From Cryptomeria japonica (Eukaryota > Streptophyta > Pinopsida > Cupressales > Cupressaceae): 64,000 nucleotides of DNA. The notes beneath the pieces are model-generated. The model had not been told where the DNA came from and made no database searches. It worked only from the letters and a program-made list of their open reading frames with translations. Positions 22,970 through 34,817 of the stretch are shown here, piece by piece. The stretch covers positions 527,229,137-527,293,136 of the forward strand of contig NC_081414.1 of NCBI RefSeq assembly GCF_030272615.1, written 5' to 3'. Position 1 is the stretch's first letter, and every line of letters starts with the position of its first letter. A program made the translations under genes and the position numbers.

Positions 22970-23790
22970 GACTTACCTTTATCGATGAGACATGTAACTT
23001 AATGTCTCATCGATAAGCCAATACAACAAATTTGGTTTTGTGCGTATTCCACATATTGCATACGCATTTCCACCCATACTAGTGTTTGCCACAAACCCAC
23101 CTTCCATTTTGCTTTGGCGGATGCTCCTGTCAATTGCATTTGCTTGGCAGACTTTCCAACTGATCCATTTTGTATATATCATGCGATCACCGCTCATATG
23201 CCTTGTGTGAGCTTACACATTTTGTAATATGCTTCGATGAATATCCATACACTGTTCTAAGGCTTCAACTATGGCACACATGCAATCTACATGCCTTCCC
23301 TTTCGATGTGGCACTTATTTTGTACAAGATGGGTGGATATTGGTAAAACTTATCGATCTCGGCCTTAAATCTGCTAATTGCATTTGTCTTTCCAAAGATC
23401 CTCCCACATAGGGTGGGATGATGTTGGCAAAGCTCGTGGACTCCCACTACCTTCGATGGATGCCCATACATACTTCCAATGCTCTAATTTCCAGTGTTTT
23501 AGGGTTTCTTATTTACTTCATCGAGGATACAATTTATTTTTCACTTCGATCAATATATCTGCTAATGTCATCTTAAAGCACTTCATCGATGAAAAATAAA
23601 TATATTGGTGGAACTTATTTTGTATCATGTCGATGACTGCGGGTCGATCCCTTTGTCTCCCCATCGGTGGGACATTTTTCACCTCTCTCCGATCATTCGA
23701 TGGCTGCATGTTTGCTGACATAACCAATCATTTCCTTTCCCCATCGAATAGACCTTATATGATCGAAGGGACTCATTTTAAGTTTGCTCG
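22970..23790. repeat. ATCGAT-phrase region with a perfect hairpin
   Basis: ATCGATGAG, CATCGATGAAA, TTCGATGAA, CTTCGATGG, ATTCGATGG and CATCGAATAG-type words recur irregularly. At 22979-22993 and 23002-23016 TTATCGATGAGACAT and its exact complement form a 15-bp stem with an 8-base loop. No gene is seen; ORFs on both strands lack similarity. Confidence 0.55.
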
Positions 23791-24239
23791 ATTTGCAGAT
23801 GGAAGGCTTCATCCCACCACACTCGCTTATGCATGGAATAACCTATTTACATATTTCTTTTTCCATACAGAATTGGAATAACCCCATATGCAATGCTGGT
23901 AAAAATGATTTTTAAATCATTAAATAATGATTAAATATATCCTTTAATAATTTTCCTTTCTCCCTTGGCATGATTTAAAATAACTCTTCTTCATATGAAA
24001 GACCAATGTCTTGGTTCCTCCGAAATCAACTTAGAACCACCTCTACATGCATTCTAGATCAAAAAACGAAGTGGGTTGCCAATCAAAACTTGATTTCTAA
24101 GTCATTTTGTAAATGCCCAAATCAAGCCAAGTAGCCTCCAAAACTACTTTAAAAAATTGACCAAATATCATCCTAAGACCATAGAGACTAGTAGGCATGT
24201 AGACATTTGACCAAAGAATGGAAAGATACAAACATTTTT
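23791..24239. other. No gene seen
   Basis: AT-rich sequence with no recognised coding or repeat structure. Confidence 0.4.
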
Positions 24240-24870
24240 TGAGAAATTCATCTTGGGGTGCAAAATATTATTTGTCAAAGTCGGCCATCGAAGCTGTTTT
24301 GACAAAACATAGTTTTGAAAACAGTTCGAACCAAGAAAAGTTGAAGCCCTGAAAAAATATCAAACAATGTCCAATTTCCATGAAAACTGCCAGGCATGTA
24401 TATGAAGGTGACATAAGAATATTTTCAAAGTGGTTTCTCACGATGATCAACTGTTGTCGAGAAATTGATTCTTAATGTTGGCATTCTAAAAATTTGTGTG
24501 CAATACAGTTTGCAAATCTGAATAAATTGCATTTGGTTTTGATCTTGGAAAAATATCAGATGAAATGGTAGGGCTCTAAAAACTTACATAGGAGTTCGCT
24601 GTAGTATAGACAATTGTGAGGAATAATTGGTTCGATGTGAAGGTTATCTGGATGTGAAATATCAATTTTCACAGAAGGCTATTTTGACAAATTTTGCAAT
24701 GTGTAAGCCACAAACTGAATAAATTGCAAATGGATTGGACTTGGGAAAATACTAAATGAGGTCCTAGGGTTCTAAAAATGGACACAAGAATTCACCATTG
24801 CTAGGACAATTGTGAGGAACAGTTGATTTGAGAGGAAACACACTAGGTACCTGAGATATTGACCTGCAAA
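24240..24870. repeat. Degenerate ~200-bp tandem repeat, about three units
   Basis: CTGAATAAATTGCATTTGGTTTTGATC at about 24517 recurs as CTGAATAAATTGCAAATGGATTGGAC near 24716. Both are followed by a GGAAAA(T)AT..AAATG motif, a TAGGG(C/T)TCTAAAAA motif and ACAATTGTGAGGAA. A more diverged unit lies before, around 24320. The period is about 200 bp. Confidence 0.65.
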
Positions 24871-25139
24871 GGGAGCCACTTATGCATATTAGCCAATGCC
24901 CAAAGCAACAATTCTTCTTAGGCCGCAAAAAGTAAGTGTATCAAAATTTGATCATAGGGGGTTGCAACCTGGTACATATGCTCTTTCATGACATATAAAT
25001 GTTCCTACCAAGCCACTTGTCATGATGATCACTTGATTTTGAAATATAATCATCCAAAGTGGTTCACCTAACATAGATACTATGCATGTTATTATCACTC
25101 TTTTTCAACAATGGAACTTCAAATTTTGCAAAAAATTGA

Positions 25140-26985
25140 AGCTCCAACACCACCTATTACATTGCAGCCAAAACATACTAACTAGGAAGATTCAATTTCT
25201 TTGTACACCTGAAAGAGTTGAATTGAGACCCCTAGATAGGCAAGAAGTTGAGGAGAGCTCATCTAGCTCCGAATCTTCAAAAAAGGAGGAAGAACATCTA
25301 ACTTAGCTTGTTCTAAGGTCTATAAGACATAGACAACCACTTGAAAGGTATTCAACTGATGATTGGAGATGTACTTTTTCTTTGAATACTAATATGGATG
25401 AACCTAGATCTATAGAAGAGGCATTAGGTATGAATGATGCAAAATCCTAGAAGATTGCTATGGATGATGAAATAGAAGCTTTGAAAAAGAATGGTACATG
25501 AGATCTTGTACCATTTCTTGAGGGACAAAAACCTACTGGTTGTAAATGGGTGTTCAAGAAAAATATTGGTTCAGATGGAGGTATTGATAAGTATAAAGAA
25601 AGGTTGGTTGCAAAAGGCTATTCTCAAGTTGAGGGTGTTGATTATAGTGAGATATTTTCTCATGTTATGAAAATGACATCCATTAGATGTTTTCTCTCTA
25701 TTATTACCGCTTATGATTTAGAAGTTAAGAAAATGGATATGAAAACTAATTTTATTTATGGTGATTTGGAGGAGGATATTTATATGACACGGCCAGAGCA
25801 CTACATGGTAAAAGATAAAAGTTATTGGTTTGTAAATTGAAAAAAAAAAATTATATGACCTCAAACAGAGTCCTGGGATGTGGTACCCGAAATTTTATAC
25901 ATGTGTGTTGAGTTTGGGATTTGATTGTTTAAAATTAGATCACTGTGTTTATTATAAAAATGAAGGTGATAATTTCTTGTACATTGCATTATATGTCAAT
26001 GATATGTTATTCATTGGTAAAGGGAAACGTATGAATTTAGAACTAAAATCTCAGCTTGCTACTAAATTTGAAATGAAAGATCTTGGTGTGAAAAACACAT
26101 TCTTGGAATGGAAATTAGTAGAGAATGAGTGAACAAAAAGCTATGGCTAGGGTAGAGTAAGTATGTGAATTAAATTTTATAGAGTTTCAACATGTAGGAT
26201 AGTAGACAATTATGTGTTCCTTTTTTAGTTGGAACAAAGTTATTTGTTTAAGATCATCCTACATCCCTATCGGAGATGGAAGACATGGGCATAGTGCCTT
26301 ACTAGAGTGCAGTTGAAGCTTGATGTATGTTATGGCTTGTACTAGACTAGACATTTCCCAAGTAGTGGGACTTCTTTCTAGATATGTGTCTAATCCTAGT
26401 AGAGTTCATTGGGATGCAGTTAAAAGTGTCTTCAGATATTTGAAGGGTACCTTAGAGTATTATTTGTGTTATCATGGTAATTTTATAGGAGACAAGATTT
26501 CCCTTGATATGCATGGTTATGTAGATTTAAACTGGGTAGGTGATGTTTGATAGTATGAGATCCACCAATGCTTATATATTTTCTTTATTTAGTGTTGCAA
26601 TTAGTTGGATGAGTAAGCGACATATTGTGGTTTCTTTATCCACTACTAAAGTTGAGTATATGACAACTACTCATGCTTGTAAAGAAGTCATTTGTCTTAA
26701 GAGACTATGTTCAGATATTGAAATAAAATAAGGTGCAGTGATAGTTTATTGTGACTGTCAAAGTGCAATCTGCCTAGTTAAGAACCTGACATTTCATGCC
26801 TAGACCAAGCACATTAATGTTCAATATCATTTTATCGAAGATATGGTGGAGGATGGTAGGGTGAAGTTGGTAAAGGTAGAGACTTTGATTAATGTTGTAG
26901 ATTCCTTAACTTAGGTTGTGAGCATGAAAAAGTTCAGAATGTGTAATTTGGACTCTATGGGCCTCTCAACCCCTAGTGATTAAAC
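25140..26985 (+). pseudogene. pol: Ty1/copia RT and RNase H relic
   Basis: The order is an acidic integrase C-terminal linker (EESSSSSESSKKEEE, about 25240), the boundary RRS-like motif, EALKKNGT and LVPFLEGQKPTGCKWVFK, then RT: KERLVAKGYSQVEGVDYSEIFS, VKKMDMKTNFIYGDLEEDIYM. The catalytic box reads LYVNDML instead of YVDD. RNase H follows: MYVMACTRLDISQVVGLLSRY, WDAVKSVFRYLKGT, ISWMSKRHIVVSLSTTKVEYM, ICLVKNLTFHA, KHINVQYHFIEDMVE. Stops, at least two frameshifts and the Asp-to-Asn change in the catalytic site show it is dead. Gag, protease and most of integrase are absent and no LTR pair was found around it. Confidence 0.88.
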
Positions 26986-27660
26986 AATGATGTTGGAACC
27001 AGAGTTTACTTTAGTGGAGAATATTTTACGCCAGCGAGTTGGAAAATGGTGAATATATTATACCGATCGGGGGTAGCCATGTCGCTCGAACTTTATAAAT
27101 ATTTGTCAAATGCACGACCCAATCACCTATTGTTTTATGTAATTAATTGTATCTCTATCAAGATTTCTCCAATATAATCTATGTTTTCCACACGTTAAAT
27201 TCAATATTTTCACCTACACTTTCCAAGGTTGCCTTAATAGACGACCATAATTCGCCAATAGCCATATAAAGATTTATTGGTCAGGAGGACCCAATTCGCT
27301 TGGCATTTTGCGGAAGCGTGTCTCAATTCACCCCAATTTTTGCCAACTTTGTTATAATTTCCAATTAATTGGATGGCCCATAATCGCCTCAAAAATTACA
27401 TAAGACGTGTTATAGTTAAGCGTGTTTTGCCAAATATTTATATACCATATAAAATTCCCGTTGAATTCACCAAATAAGGATTGGTATAAATACAATCAAA
27501 GATCAAATTTATCTCTACACAAATTGGTTGATTCTGAGCTCTCAATTCAGATCACTAGCAAAGTTTTAGACCAGGAACAACCATTGTTGCTGACTGCATT
27601 GGCGACTGCTAGTGACCTAAATGTAAGTGATAATATTTTTGAAGTGTTATAATATTATTC
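26986..27660. other. Possible LTR/promoter piece with AATTCGCC-type phrases
   Basis: TGTTGGAACC follows the copia relic but no polypurine tract separates them. A good TATA box, TATAAATA, lies at 27485-27492. Words like AATTCGCC, AATTCGCTT and AATCGCC recur. GCATTGGCGACTGCTAGTGACCTAAATGTAAGTGA near 27600 resembles an exon end with a donor site. None of this can be assembled into a gene. Confidence 0.35.
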
Positions 27661-28339
27661 TGAATTCATCTCTATATCCAAGAGATGTCTCTTCCAAATC
27701 GCCCATAATCAACGTCATGATATAACTGTCAAAACCAGCAAAGGCCACAAAGGTACTAATATTCCTTATCTAACTAAATCCCATGTCCAACTCCTACGCA
27801 TGCTCGATCATCTCTGCCCGACTTCCACCAATCCTATTCTCCAGACGATCCTCCCATTTCCACATGATATCTCAAGTCTAAACCAGAGCATATCCTCCAG
27901 GGAAAACAACTATGGATGGTTGATACTAACCAATCCCCTACCTTGGACGTGAAGATGAATCTCCACCCTCCACGACACCTGATGCACTGCAAACAGGATG
28001 TTAGGAACACAAGACAAGTCAAACGTTAGTGTTAGTAGTATCAATCATAAACGAAATACAAAAGAAACTACATTCCTAAGCATGCATATCAAGAGAGATA
28101 TCAAACATATTATAGAAAGCATACAAAAACAGAGAAAAGACACTAAACCCTCCCAAATGCTCTCAAACATACTCATAGTTGCTCCTCCCTTGTTCCTCTC
28201 CTCTCCAAGTTCCACATGAGTGTAGCCCTTAGCTTTTTGCACTACTATGGATGTCTTATGGAGATTCAATATTTATGAATAATGAAGATAAAAGACTATG
28301 CCAATGCAAACAAACTAGATATGAGAAAATACCTAATTA
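27661..28339. other. No gene seen
   Basis: No protein similarity found. Because the next solo LTR inserted at AATTA, this stretch is contiguous in origin with the sequence from 29583 onward and may belong to the gypsy LTR there. Confidence 0.4.
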
Positions 28340-29582
28340 TGTTGGAAATATGCCTCGAATTCTCCTGCCTAGTGTTTGGGTTGATCGGTGTAACTTACCC
28401 TGATGGAACCCTCTTCTTGTGATCGGCTATTGGGTGAGCATGTTGAGTAGATTTGATGGTCGGGCGAAAAGATCCAATGGCTATCGCTATACCGCGATGG
28501 GAAGATGATCGAAATGTTATCCCTTGCGACATGGTGACTAAGTGATGGGTCCCAACAAGAGAGCACTCAAGCGAAGTTAACTGGTGAGAAAGTCCAGGAT
28601 GATCGGACAATGATCAAGGTTGATCCAACGGTGATCGCTAGGTCACAATGGGAAACTGCTCATTGGAATATCCCTAGCGACATCGCGACCAAGTGGTGGG
28701 ACCTGACAGGCGAGCGGCTCAGGCAAGTTAAAGGCCGAGCAGATCGCAGATGATCGGATGACGATCGTAGAAGATCCGATGGTGGTCACTAGGTTGCAAT
28801 GGGAAATTGCTCGTGAGACTTTCCATCGTGACCCAGTGACAAAGAAGAATTCCGGGAAAATAGTGAGGCCGTGCTAAGATGTCAGAGCAGGGACCCAAAA
28901 CCAATCAGGGGGTGCCACCTGGCAGAGCGTAGAGAGAAAGATTAGACGTTCAAGATAGCTGATTGTTTGTCTTCCCGATACCCGATGGAATTGCCTTCGA
29001 TAATCGGGTTGATGTCACCTAGACCAAAGACTAGTAGGCGGACACTTGGAATATTTTTGTCGATGTATTTGAATACGAACCGACCCGTCTTCCAGATGAA
29101 TGTGGGATAATATGTTTTCCACAAATTCATGAATGAACAGGATGTTACTGGACGGTTATGCTCCAAGGTTGATTGGTTTGGCAGATGGCGGTTGCCAGAG
29201 ATGTAACCGATGAGCAAATGGGTGTGCATAAATACTGTGGTGGTAGCCGAAGAGAAGAGATGGAAGTTGTAGAAGCTGAGCTGAGTAGAGGTGTCTACAT
29301 GTTGTGAGAACAGAGTCCATAAAAGAGGATCTGAGTACTTTATTGTAACCGTGTTGTTTACTGAATAAAGGGATCTCTTTTTGGTGGTGGGTTTTTTACC
29401 CGTAAGGGTTTTCCCATGTATATCTAATGTCTTTCTCTGGTGCTATTTGGTCTGGTTAATCTTAATCTTCTATCTATGTTTATCTTAATGTATTGCAAAC
29501 TAAAATTAAAATACTTCCTTGCTTGCAAATCCCCTTAGAATTGACGTTAGGAGAGCATTTTCTGTGCACTGCTTTCCTTACA
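28340..29582 (+). mobile_element. Solo copia-like LTR with 5-bp target duplication
   Basis: The 1243-bp segment begins TGTTGGAAATATG and ends TTTCCTTACA, flanked by AATTA at 28335-28339 and AATTA at 29583-29587. Near its right side are CATAAATACTG, ACTGAATAAAGGG (polyadenylation-like) and GGGTTTTCCCATGTATATC, the usual R/U5 end of plant copia LTRs, which sets the orientation. About 440 bp inside it are tandem repeats. No internal coding region remains, so it is a solo LTR. Confidence 0.82.
28410..28855 (+). repeat. ~151-bp tandem repeat inside the solo LTR, three units
   Basis: GATCCAATGGCTATCGCTATACC (about 28471), GATCCAACGGTGATCGCTAGG (about 28622) and GATCCGATGGTGGTCACTAGG (about 28773) each precede a CAATGGGAA(A)-type word and are spaced about 151 bp apart. 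GATCG words are abundant throughout. Such arrays in the U3 part of LTRs can act as enhancer-like repeats; that is inference. Confidence 0.7.
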
Positions 29583-30516
29583 AATTAATCTATATTGATT
29601 TTAGCCAAAATAAAAATTTAGATATGATTTGCTAATAAATTCTCTCTCAATTTTACTATAGATTAGATGCATACAAGATTTCTAGATCTGGATATGAAGG
29701 AAATGGGCTCTATTTATAGGAAAAATAGAGAAATGGATGGTTGAGATTGAGTAATCTGAACAAGGGTTAGGATTGATGGGTTTATGATCCATGTGAGGGT
29801 TTTCAACCCAATCCCAGGATGACAAATGCCATCATGAGATGGCTTGAGAGGAGAGGGAATAAGCATTAAATGCTTGAGATGACATGAAGGTTAGCTTGGG
29901 AGGTAAGGTTAGGCTTGAGTTGAATGAATAAAGCCTTTATCCAATGAATAATGCTTTTATCCAATGGACAAACTCTTGTGCAAGAAATAGTGGGGATAAC
30001 CATGGTCAAAGCAATGAATGCTTGAAGAGACCCATGAGTTAAATGGAGGTTGAGATAGAGGGAAAGTCTCTAACCATGTGGGTGATTTGAGTTTAACCAT
30101 TAATGGTTATGTAAGAGCCATAAATGGTCATGTAAGAGCCATAAATGGTCATGTAAGAACCATTAATGGTTTGGAAGACTTTAGGGGTTAGCTTGTTGGA
30201 GACATAAAGCATTTAATGCCTTTCAAAGACTTTAGAGGCTTTGAGAAGTGACTTCAAGTTGCTTAGGAATGTGACAATAATTAGGAGGGTGATTAGGCTA
30301 GTTAAGAATGGATGTGTTTTATTCATTTAATCGATTTTGAGTGTGGCTTAGTGAATTAATTTAAATAAATTGAATAATTTCCTTAATTAATAGGAGAAGA
30401 GGTTGAGGATTAATTAATTACATATTAATTTAATTAACTGATTATTGATGGTTAAATAATCAAATAAATAATAAATATTCATTTAATTAAGTGGATAGAT
30501 TTATGTGACTAGATTT
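29583..30516 (-). repeat. Part of the 3' LTR of the truncated gypsy element
   Basis: It lies directly beyond the polypurine tract at 30517-30526 (minus orientation). It contains the minus-strand TATA box CTATAAATAGAG at 29711-29719. It also holds a 22-bp repeat (unit with AAGAGCCATAAATGGTCATGT) about three times at 30100-30172, and AT-rich TTAATTAATT words as in the LTR of the complete element. The LTR start near 30507-30516 lacks a clear TG. The rest probably continues left of the solo LTR. Confidence 0.5.
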
Positions 30517-30833
30517 GCCCCTCTTTGAGACGGTGCGGTTTGTCATGTCATTTCAAAGATTCAAAGAAAACAAAAATAAGTGTGAAGAAATATGCCCCAC
30601 AAATGTTAATTTAGTGGGTGGTATGCCCCATCAAGAGATGGGCTAATTTTTTTTGAAAAATCAGGTGATCTCTTTAAAAAAGAACGAGAAGTGGAGGGGA
30701 GGTAGAATAGAAGAAATTAGCAATAATGGTAAAAGAATGGGAGAAAACGGGGGTAAAATGGAGAAATGAGAGGCGTTGGAAGTTCACAGGGACCACGACG
30801 GTGAGCAGGGTGAATTAGGGTTAGGGATAGAGG

Positions 30834-30842
30834 GTATATATG
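30834..30842 (+). promoter_or_regulatory. TATA box of the antisense PMD gene (copy 1)
   Basis: TATATATGG about 100 bp before the ATG at 30940, preceded by AATTAGGGTTAGGG and followed by GGGGTAAAAATAGG. The second PMD copy has a closely similar block (AATTAGGGTTTTGG, TATATATGGGG, TAAAAGTG) at 59880-59910, so the block is conserved between the two elements. Confidence 0.6.
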
Positions 30843-30939
30843 GGGGGGGAGGGGTAAAAATAGGCTCATTTGCACTTATCTCCTCGACAGTTTGGAGCTC
30901 TGATAGTGACCTTTTGCGAAGGAGTGAGCAACAATCATC

Positions 30940-33634
30940 ATGTCTGTGCCTATAGCAGATCACTGGCTAGAGCGGATCCATCGATCCTAGCGACCAGACG
31001 ATTACGGACCAGTGGTATGCAAATTTTGAATTTTGTGTTTTGTGTATTTTTGTCATGTTTTTTCAACATAAAAGTCTAAGCAAGACAATAGAGCTAAAAT
31101 GACTTTTCTCGCCTAAAATAGCACTACTGTGCCACAGTGGCGCTATTGCATAGTAGTTGTAGTGCCATTGTCAAGTTTAGCACAATTGAGTCATAGTAAT
31201 AGCGTTGTTGCACTTTTAGCGCAATCGAGTAGAGGGTGTAGCACATTTGTCATGTAATTGCGCTATGGTATAGTTAGATTAGCGCATTTGTTTTTGTAGC
31301 ATTGTTGTGCACAAGTTGTAGTGCTATTGTCAACAGAGTAGCGCTATTGTCAACATAGTAGTGCGATTGTAGAAAAAATGCTCCAGTGTTAGAGAAAATA
31401 TCTCCTGATGCCTGTGTTTGATTGATTGATGAGTTGTTTTGATGAATCATAGCAGCCTCGTTGAGACTAAGTCATTTGTGATAAATGCCTGTTGTAGTCT
31501 AGGTTTGTCATGATCGATTATTTGTTGAGACCCGAAGATACTTGATAAAAGTATCTATTGATAGTCTAGGTTGAAACTTAAGAAATTTTGTAACAAAACA
31601 ATTGGTGTGTGTTGATATGTGTAGGAGGAGCTTCCTATGTTACAAATGTGGGAGAGGCATCCTGCCACACAATGGTTGCGGGCACAGTTGACGGAAGCAA
31701 AGATAGATTGTGTCTGTGCGATGGGTTTGTATGCCATGATGTACCTCCCCATGATTCAGACGAATCGCGGTCTATTGATGGCCTTGGCAGAGTGATGGCA
31801 TAGTGAGACATGCACGTTTCACTTAGCGATGGGAGAGATGACAGTGACTCTGGAGGACGTATGGAGGATTCTGCACATCCCGATCAGAGGGGAGCTGGTT
31901 ACATTTGATCGCCATTTAGGGATAGCAGCCATAGAGAGGATCTTTGCAGATGATGTATACATCGAGGATGGCTCAATAACAAGGGAGGATATAGCGGCAC
32001 TATATGAGCCTCTATCCATAGTGTTAGCAGGTATTGTTGGGGGTTTGTTGTGGCCTGATCGATGGTCACATGGATTGGTGGTTGGGTGGGGTCAGGTGAT
32101 AGAGCAGATGGCGACATAGGGGACCCGCTATGCATGGGGGCCATGTGTACTATCACACCTTTACAGGGACTTACAAGAGGTAGTGTACCAAGAGGCTAGA
32201 TCACTACGGGTAGGAATCACATTGCTGCATGTCTGGGATTGGGAGCACCTGCCAGTCACACGGCCGATCAGTTTGAGGTTTAGGGTGATAGATTAGCCCT
32301 ATGCATATATGTATGGAGGGTTGATGAGCCAGCCCCATTTGGGAAAGTTGGAGTTTTGGCAGCGGGCTTTAGATGATTTAGATATAGTCATATGGAGGCT
32401 ATACCTTGAGTGCGAGCCTTGGGAGGATGATGGAGAGGCACTACCATATGTATTTATGACATGGTTTTTGATTGGGTGAACATCCTACTTGGTGGAGAAA
32501 CATGTGCTAGGGAGAGTGATGAGGCAGTTTGGACGGAGGCAGGGTTTGCCGAGGGGTTTAGGGGAGTATGCACGGGTAGTGTGGGAGAGGTTTCAGTGGG
32601 GACCAATGTTACCTTATGATCAGGCCCTGGTAGAGTTTTGAACCTTACAGGCAAGACCATGGCAGATGAGGCCAAATATTGTGGATGGAGGAGTGACAAA
32701 GGAGTACACGCAGTATCGTACTGTGCATCCGATTCCATGCATTTTAGATCCTTCCAAGCCTATACCACCTTTTCAGGATGAAAGGAGACAACGATGGAGG
32801 AGGAGAGGAGGAAGGGGTGGAAGAGGAGGAGATGGTGATGGTGGAGGAGGAGGAGATGGGGGAGAGGGAGGTGGTGGGGGAGGTTTTGGTGGAGTAGGAG
32901 GAGGTGGTGGTGGTGGTGGGGGATTTGGGGGTGGGGGTGGATTTTGAGGTGGAGGTGGTGGAGGAGGACGATTATATAGGAGAGGTACAGGGGGACAACC
33001 ATTACGACTATCACAGGGTCCACTTATATAGGGGGTAGCTAGAGCAGGAGGTAGGGATGTTTGTGGGGGTGCAGAGCCTATGGAGATGGGAGAGGGAGCC
33101 ACAGGTGGAGGAGAGGATCCTATGGAGATGGAAGGGGGAGAGACAAGTGGAGGGGCCATAGGTGGAGGAGAGGGAGATCTGCGGGAGTATATGATATTAC
33201 ACTTGTAGACTTGACAGAGATCAACTGAGGCAAGGTTGGAGGATAGGGATGTGGAGATTGCAGCCAGGGATGTCCAATTGTTTGCATGGGAGGCTGAGCT
33301 GATTGTAGTGATGCGAGAGAGAGATGATCTTGTGGATAGGTTGAGGGAGTTGTAGGATAGAGGACAAGTTATAGCGAGAGCACATGGTCCGACTTGAGAG
33401 GTGCTGAGGGAGATGCAGTAGGCTCAGGAGGAGATAGATTACTGACAGGGATTATATGAGCAGATGGTACCCAGTAGTCAGCAGGCACTAAGCTATTCCC
33501 AGATGCGGCGAGTGAGAGAAGAGAGGTCTCAGAGGGTTCAGAGAAGTGGTGGTGTTATGGGTCCTCCTCGGCGAGATGGTGAGGGTGGTGCAAGGGGTAG
33601 TGATGGAACAACATCTGGCCAAAGTGCTATTTGA
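30940..33634 (+). pseudogene. Plant mobile domain (PMD) gene carried antisense in a gypsy element, copy 1
   Basis: Exon 1 (30940-31014, 25 codons) reads MSVPIADHWLERIHRS, stop, RPDDYGPV. A GT-AG intron spans 31015-31624 (GTATGC...TGTGTAG). Exon 2 runs in one frame to a stop at 33632-33634. It shows the PMD features LLMALAE, TFHLAMGEMTVTLEDVWRIL, VLAGIVGGLLWP, WDWEHLPVTRP, QPHLGKLEFW and PYVFMTWFLIG, then VMRQFGRRQGLPRG. A long Gly-rich stretch (32780-32985) and a C-terminal coiled coil (EARLEDRDVEIAARD, MRERDDLVDRLREL) follow. PMD proteins include Arabidopsis MAIN and MAIL1, nuclear proteins linked to transposon silencing and meristem maintenance; many other PMDs are in transposons. Fourteen internal stops, seven TGA and seven TAG, mark it as dead, but I see no frameshift. 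Confidence 0.82.
31085..31375. repeat. AGCGCTATTG phrase array in the PMD copy 1 intron
   Basis: About a dozen variants of (T)AGCGCTATTGT recur at 20-35 bp (AGCACTACTGTG, GGCGCTATTGC, AGTGCCATTGTC, AGCGTTGTTGC, AGCGCAATCG, TGCGCTATGG, AGCGCATTTG, AGTGCTATTGTC, AGCGCTATTGTC, AGTGCGATTGT). AGCGCT is a palindrome with a CpG core. The array occupies most of the middle of the intron. Confidence 0.7.
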
Positions 33635-34817
33635 GAGTTTCTATGTACTTGTTACTTTTGTTATTTTTGGACTGTGACTTGGATGGCTCTTGGTAGCCGC
33701 TATATTGTGACATCATTGTACTCTGATACATGTATGATTTTTTGATGTGATATATGATACGATATATGAGGAGTTCCCATGTTTTGTGATGATATGATAT
33801 GCATATATATGATGACATGTATGTTTGTATGCAAGATGATGATTTATGAGTTTATGCTTAGATTCATGCTGTGGATGATTTTCTTTCTATATGTGCATTG
33901 ATGATGATATGATTTCTATATGCATGCTATTGATGATTTTACTAATCATGTGGATGCAGGTAGAAGATGGATGATGCTTGTGTAATGATATAAATGTGAT
34001 GAAATGATGATGATGTATGCTAAATGATGAGATGAGATAAAATGATATTTGTGATAGATAATACTTGCTTATGTTGATGATGTGATTTGATGATGATATG
34101 AGTTTTTGATGCATGTTTTTAAGATGAATCTAAGTGAATCTAAGTGGATCAAATGTTGAAGAAAATGTTTATGTATGCAAGTAGATGAATGCACTTAAAT
34201 GGATGAACAAATGTTATGTATGAATGCCCTTAAATGGGGTGTATCTAAATGAATCTAAAAAATGATTCAAAATATAACTAAGTGATAAATGAGATTGAAA
34301 TGATAATGCAAATAAATGCAACTAAGTGATAATGAAAAACTGCACCTTAATGCAATTATAGGATAATGAAAAACTGCACCTTAATGCATTTTTAGAGGAT
34401 TATGAATAACTTCCATCAATAGGTTAAGAGAAATGCCCCTAGTTAGATGTTGCTATGAAAGCGAGATGTAGGACACATGAAGTACTAACCTTGATTGCAG
34501 ATCAATGATAAGCCATGGTTTGAATAATGGATGAATGGATGTGATCGCAACAAGTCTGAAAGACAATGGAGCCATAGCCTTTATGAGTGGCGATTGTTTG
34601 CCAACTTTTCACCATCGTACTTACCCAAGGTGCCACCGTAGTGGTTTTCACCGTTTGGATGAATCATTTTTCTTTACTATTTTCTTGATTTTTTTTATTT
34701 TTTTTATTTTTTTATTTTTATTTTTATTTTATTTTTTTGTGTATTATCTTCAGGACATTTTTTTGAATGTTTTTGATATTTTCTGATATATTAGAGGAGC
34801 CTGATGCTCTGCACAAC
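33635..34817. other. Spacer between the PMD gene and pol; no gene
   Basis: Dominated by TGATGATAT words (33680-34120) and AAATGAATCTAAGTG-like words (34120-34400), with a T/A homopolymer-like run at 34680-34740. On the minus strand the last part shares GGTGAAAAGTTGGCAAACA with the 3' untranslated part of the complete element (GGTGAAAACTTGGTAAACA, 56051-56069), supporting common descent. Confidence 0.6.

Noticed and set aside
32760-33159. Pro-rich minus-strand ORFs opposite the PMD gene
   Set aside because: Shadow of the Gly-rich stretch of the plus-strand PMD frame; the plus strand carries the domain motifs.
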